Shown here: piece after piece, positions 62,945-64,000 of the stretch
How the letters are laid out: every line of letters starts with the position of its first letter
Numbering within the stretch: position 1 is the first letter of the stretch
Notes under the pieces: generated by a model
The model's database searches: none
Told to the model about the DNA's origin: nothing
The model's input: only the letters and a program-made list of their open reading frames with translations
Position numbers and translations under genes: made by a program
DNA from: Rubellicoccus peritrichatus
Lineage (GTDB): Bacteria > Verrucomicrobiota > Verrucomicrobiia > Opitutales > Cerasicoccaceae
Assembly: GCF_033100135.1 (NCBI RefSeq)
Contig: NZ_CP136920.1
Coordinates: forward strand, 372,001 to 436,000
Reading direction: 5' to 3'
Length of the DNA: 64,000 nt

Positions 62945-63862
62945 TTACTTCCCTGAATAATGAATATGCCGTTCAGAAAGCTTGGTAGCCGCCAGGGTCA
63001 GGACGAGAATGATAAGAAATAGAATGAGCGCGATGGCACAAGCATAGCCCATACTCCAACTGTCAAACGCTTTTGTATAAATATAGGTAGCAGCAAACAG
63101 CATCGAACGACTCGGCCCAGTGCCTCCTCCAGTCATGATCCAGGGCACTGCAAAGACTTGAAATGAACCGATCAATGCCATGATCCCATTAAAGTAAATA
63201 ACAGGAGAAATGATTGGCAGGGTAACATGTAGCGTTTTTTGCCAAAAGTTACAGCCATCCAGATCAGCGGCCTCATAAAGCGTGCGAGGCACATCCTGTA
63301 AGCCAGCCAGAAAAATCACAACGGCATTGCCAACTCCCCAGGCCCCGGCCAAAACCAATCCCAGCTTTGCGTAAGCCGGATCGGCCAGCCAATTTGGCGG
63401 AGCAAAGTTCGTCCCCATCAGCCAGTTGAGTCCATCCGTCAAGGGTCGCAATGCAGTGTTGATTAGCCCCAGGCGACCGTTAAGCATCCATTGCCATAGA
63501 ACGGCAAGGCATACCATCGGCACCAGTGATGGCAGAAAATAAATCGTCCGGAAAATCTTTTTTCCCGGCATGTTGGTGCTCAATAAAATGGCTAAAACCA
63601 AAGCCATGATGATGTTCAGCGGAATGGATAACGCTGCAAAGTAGAACGTGTTCCAAAGAGATTTCCAGAACAACTCATCCTCAACCAGATCCGTGTAATT
63701 ATCCACGCCGATATAAACCGGTTTTGAAAGAACGGAATAGTCCGTAAAGGACAAATAGGTCGAGCTGACCAAGGGATAGAGTGCTGTCAGAAAAAAACCG
63801 AGTAACCAGGGGCTGATAAAAAGCAATCCCACACGGAGGTTTCGTCTTTCACGTTTTGTCAT
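62945..63862 (-). CDS. Carbohydrate ABC transporter permease, MalF/UgpA type
   Basis: A 305-residue permease with six membrane segments. The EAA loop is 'YEAADLDGCNFWQKTLHVTL' followed by 'PIISPV'. The ATG at 63862 overlaps the stop of the upstream binding-protein gene by four bases (ATGA), fixing the start; a longer frame adds four residues. It pairs with the MalG-type permease downstream. It probably imports mono- or oligosaccharides, maybe products of the glycan-degrading genes in the region, though nothing here proves it. Confidence 0.93.
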   Translation of the reverse strand: MTKRERRNLRVGLLFISPWLLGFFLTALYPLVSSTYLSFTDYSVLSKPVYIGVDNYTDLVEDELFWKSLWNTFYFAALSIPLNIIMALVLAILLSTNMPGKKIFRTIYFLPSLVPMVCLAVLWQWMLNGRLGLINTALRPLTDGLNWLMGTNFAPPNWLADPAYAKLGLVLAGAWGVGNAVVIFLAGLQDVPRTLYEAADLDGCNFWQKTLHVTLPIISPVIYFNGIMALIGSFQVFAVPWIMTGGGTGPSRSMLFAATYIYTKAFDSWSMGYACAIALILFLIILVLTLAATKLSERHIHYSGK

Positions 63863-64000
63863 TGTGCGTCCCACTCCTCCATACGCGCATCCTTCACCTT
63901 CTGCCAGCGTCGATACATGCGGTCGAACAGTTTTTGCTGGCGAGCCTGAACATCTTCCAGTGCTTCTTTCGGCGTAGTATTCATACGCAGGACTTCATCA
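63859..64000 (-). CDS. C-terminal end of an extracellular solute-binding protein (cut by window edge)
   Basis: Only the last 46 codons are in the window. They end 'EDVQARQQKLFDRMYRRWQK' and a short tail. The start of this piece ('VLRMNTTPKEALEDVQ') is the usual last helix of family 1 sugar-binding proteins, where repeated substrate-independent helices pack against the lobe. The stop overlaps the permease ATG by four bases, so it is the first gene of the binding-protein/permease/permease operon. Confidence 0.75.
   Translation of the reverse strand, partial: DEVLRMNTTPKEALEDVQARQQKLFDRMYRRWQKVKDARMEEWDAQ

Overview
The window looks like an ordinary stretch of chromosome from a Verrucomicrobiota bacterium, probably a marine Opitutae/Puniceicoccales-type lineage. 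This placement is inferred from the gene mix: a PEP-CTERM anchored protein, an exported ThuA-fold protein next to a secreted sulfatase, several pilin-like proteins, large glycine-rich and cadherin-like surface proteins whose C-termini carry an 'ExSxDLxNWT'-like motif, a membrane pyrophosphatase and few strong Shine-Dalgarno sites. There is no rRNA, CRISPR array, phage or insertion sequence. The only RNA gene seen is tRNA-Glu(TTC).

Layout. 1-2.3 kb: the 5' part of a LysR regulator divergent from a YggS-type PLP protein, then a convergent PEGA lipoprotein behind a shared bidirectional terminator. 2.3-7.3 kb: a CBS-domain membrane protein, lgt, an apparently exported thioredoxin-domain (SPATA20/YyaL-like) protein, a cupin and a TfoX-N-like protein. 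7.3-10.3 kb: ThuA-fold protein and sulfatase, a typical glycan-degradation pair. 10.3-14.2 kb: ChaA-type antiporter, Nudix hydrolase, a metal-binding-protein homologue that lacks its histidine ligands, and hemB. 14.4-24.5 kb: a BspA-like leucine-rich-repeat surface protein, then housekeeping genes cysS, purU, aspS, ribD, rdgB and a secreted endonuclease/phosphatase-fold protein. 24.5-34.6 kb: a fused 5-oxoprolinase, a CBS/DRTGG family II pyrophosphatase, a small phosphatase-like protein, a STAS protein, aconitase and a peroxiredoxin. 34.7-41.4 kb: rodA, RNase G-type gene, trkA-trkH. 41.5-45.7 kb: a small unknown protein, an ECF41 sigma factor operon with its carboxymuconolactone-decarboxylase partner and a recognisable ECF41 promoter, and hppA. 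45.8-54 kb: a lipoprotein with a pilin-like C-terminus, galM, a beta-hydroxyacid dehydrogenase, a pilV/pilW/pilX-like operon and a flavin monooxygenase. 54-60 kb: a very large glycine-rich plus cadherin-repeat protein broken by a +1 frameshift, a PEP-CTERM protein and a divergent TetR regulator with a perfect palindromic operator candidate. 60-64 kb: tRNA-Glu, purC, a coiled-coil membrane protein and a MalFG-type sugar ABC transporter cut by the window edge.

Intergenic DNA is unusual. Three related inverted repeats built from 9-nt units of the CACRRAG type lie at 18674, 21046 and 37917. A second 9-nt tandem array (consensus YTTGATCRN, ten units) lies directly upstream of aspS. In one frame this array forms a short ORF with Asp codons at every third position that overlaps the aspS start. 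In another frame it forms a hydrophobic segment open into AspRS itself. This is the most interesting feature of the window: it could be an Asp-sensing leader, or simply a 9-nt repeat element that happens to sit there. A REP-like long inverted repeat separates the Nudix gene from the metal-binding-protein homologue.

All functional calls are from reading the sequence and knowledge of families; no database search was run.
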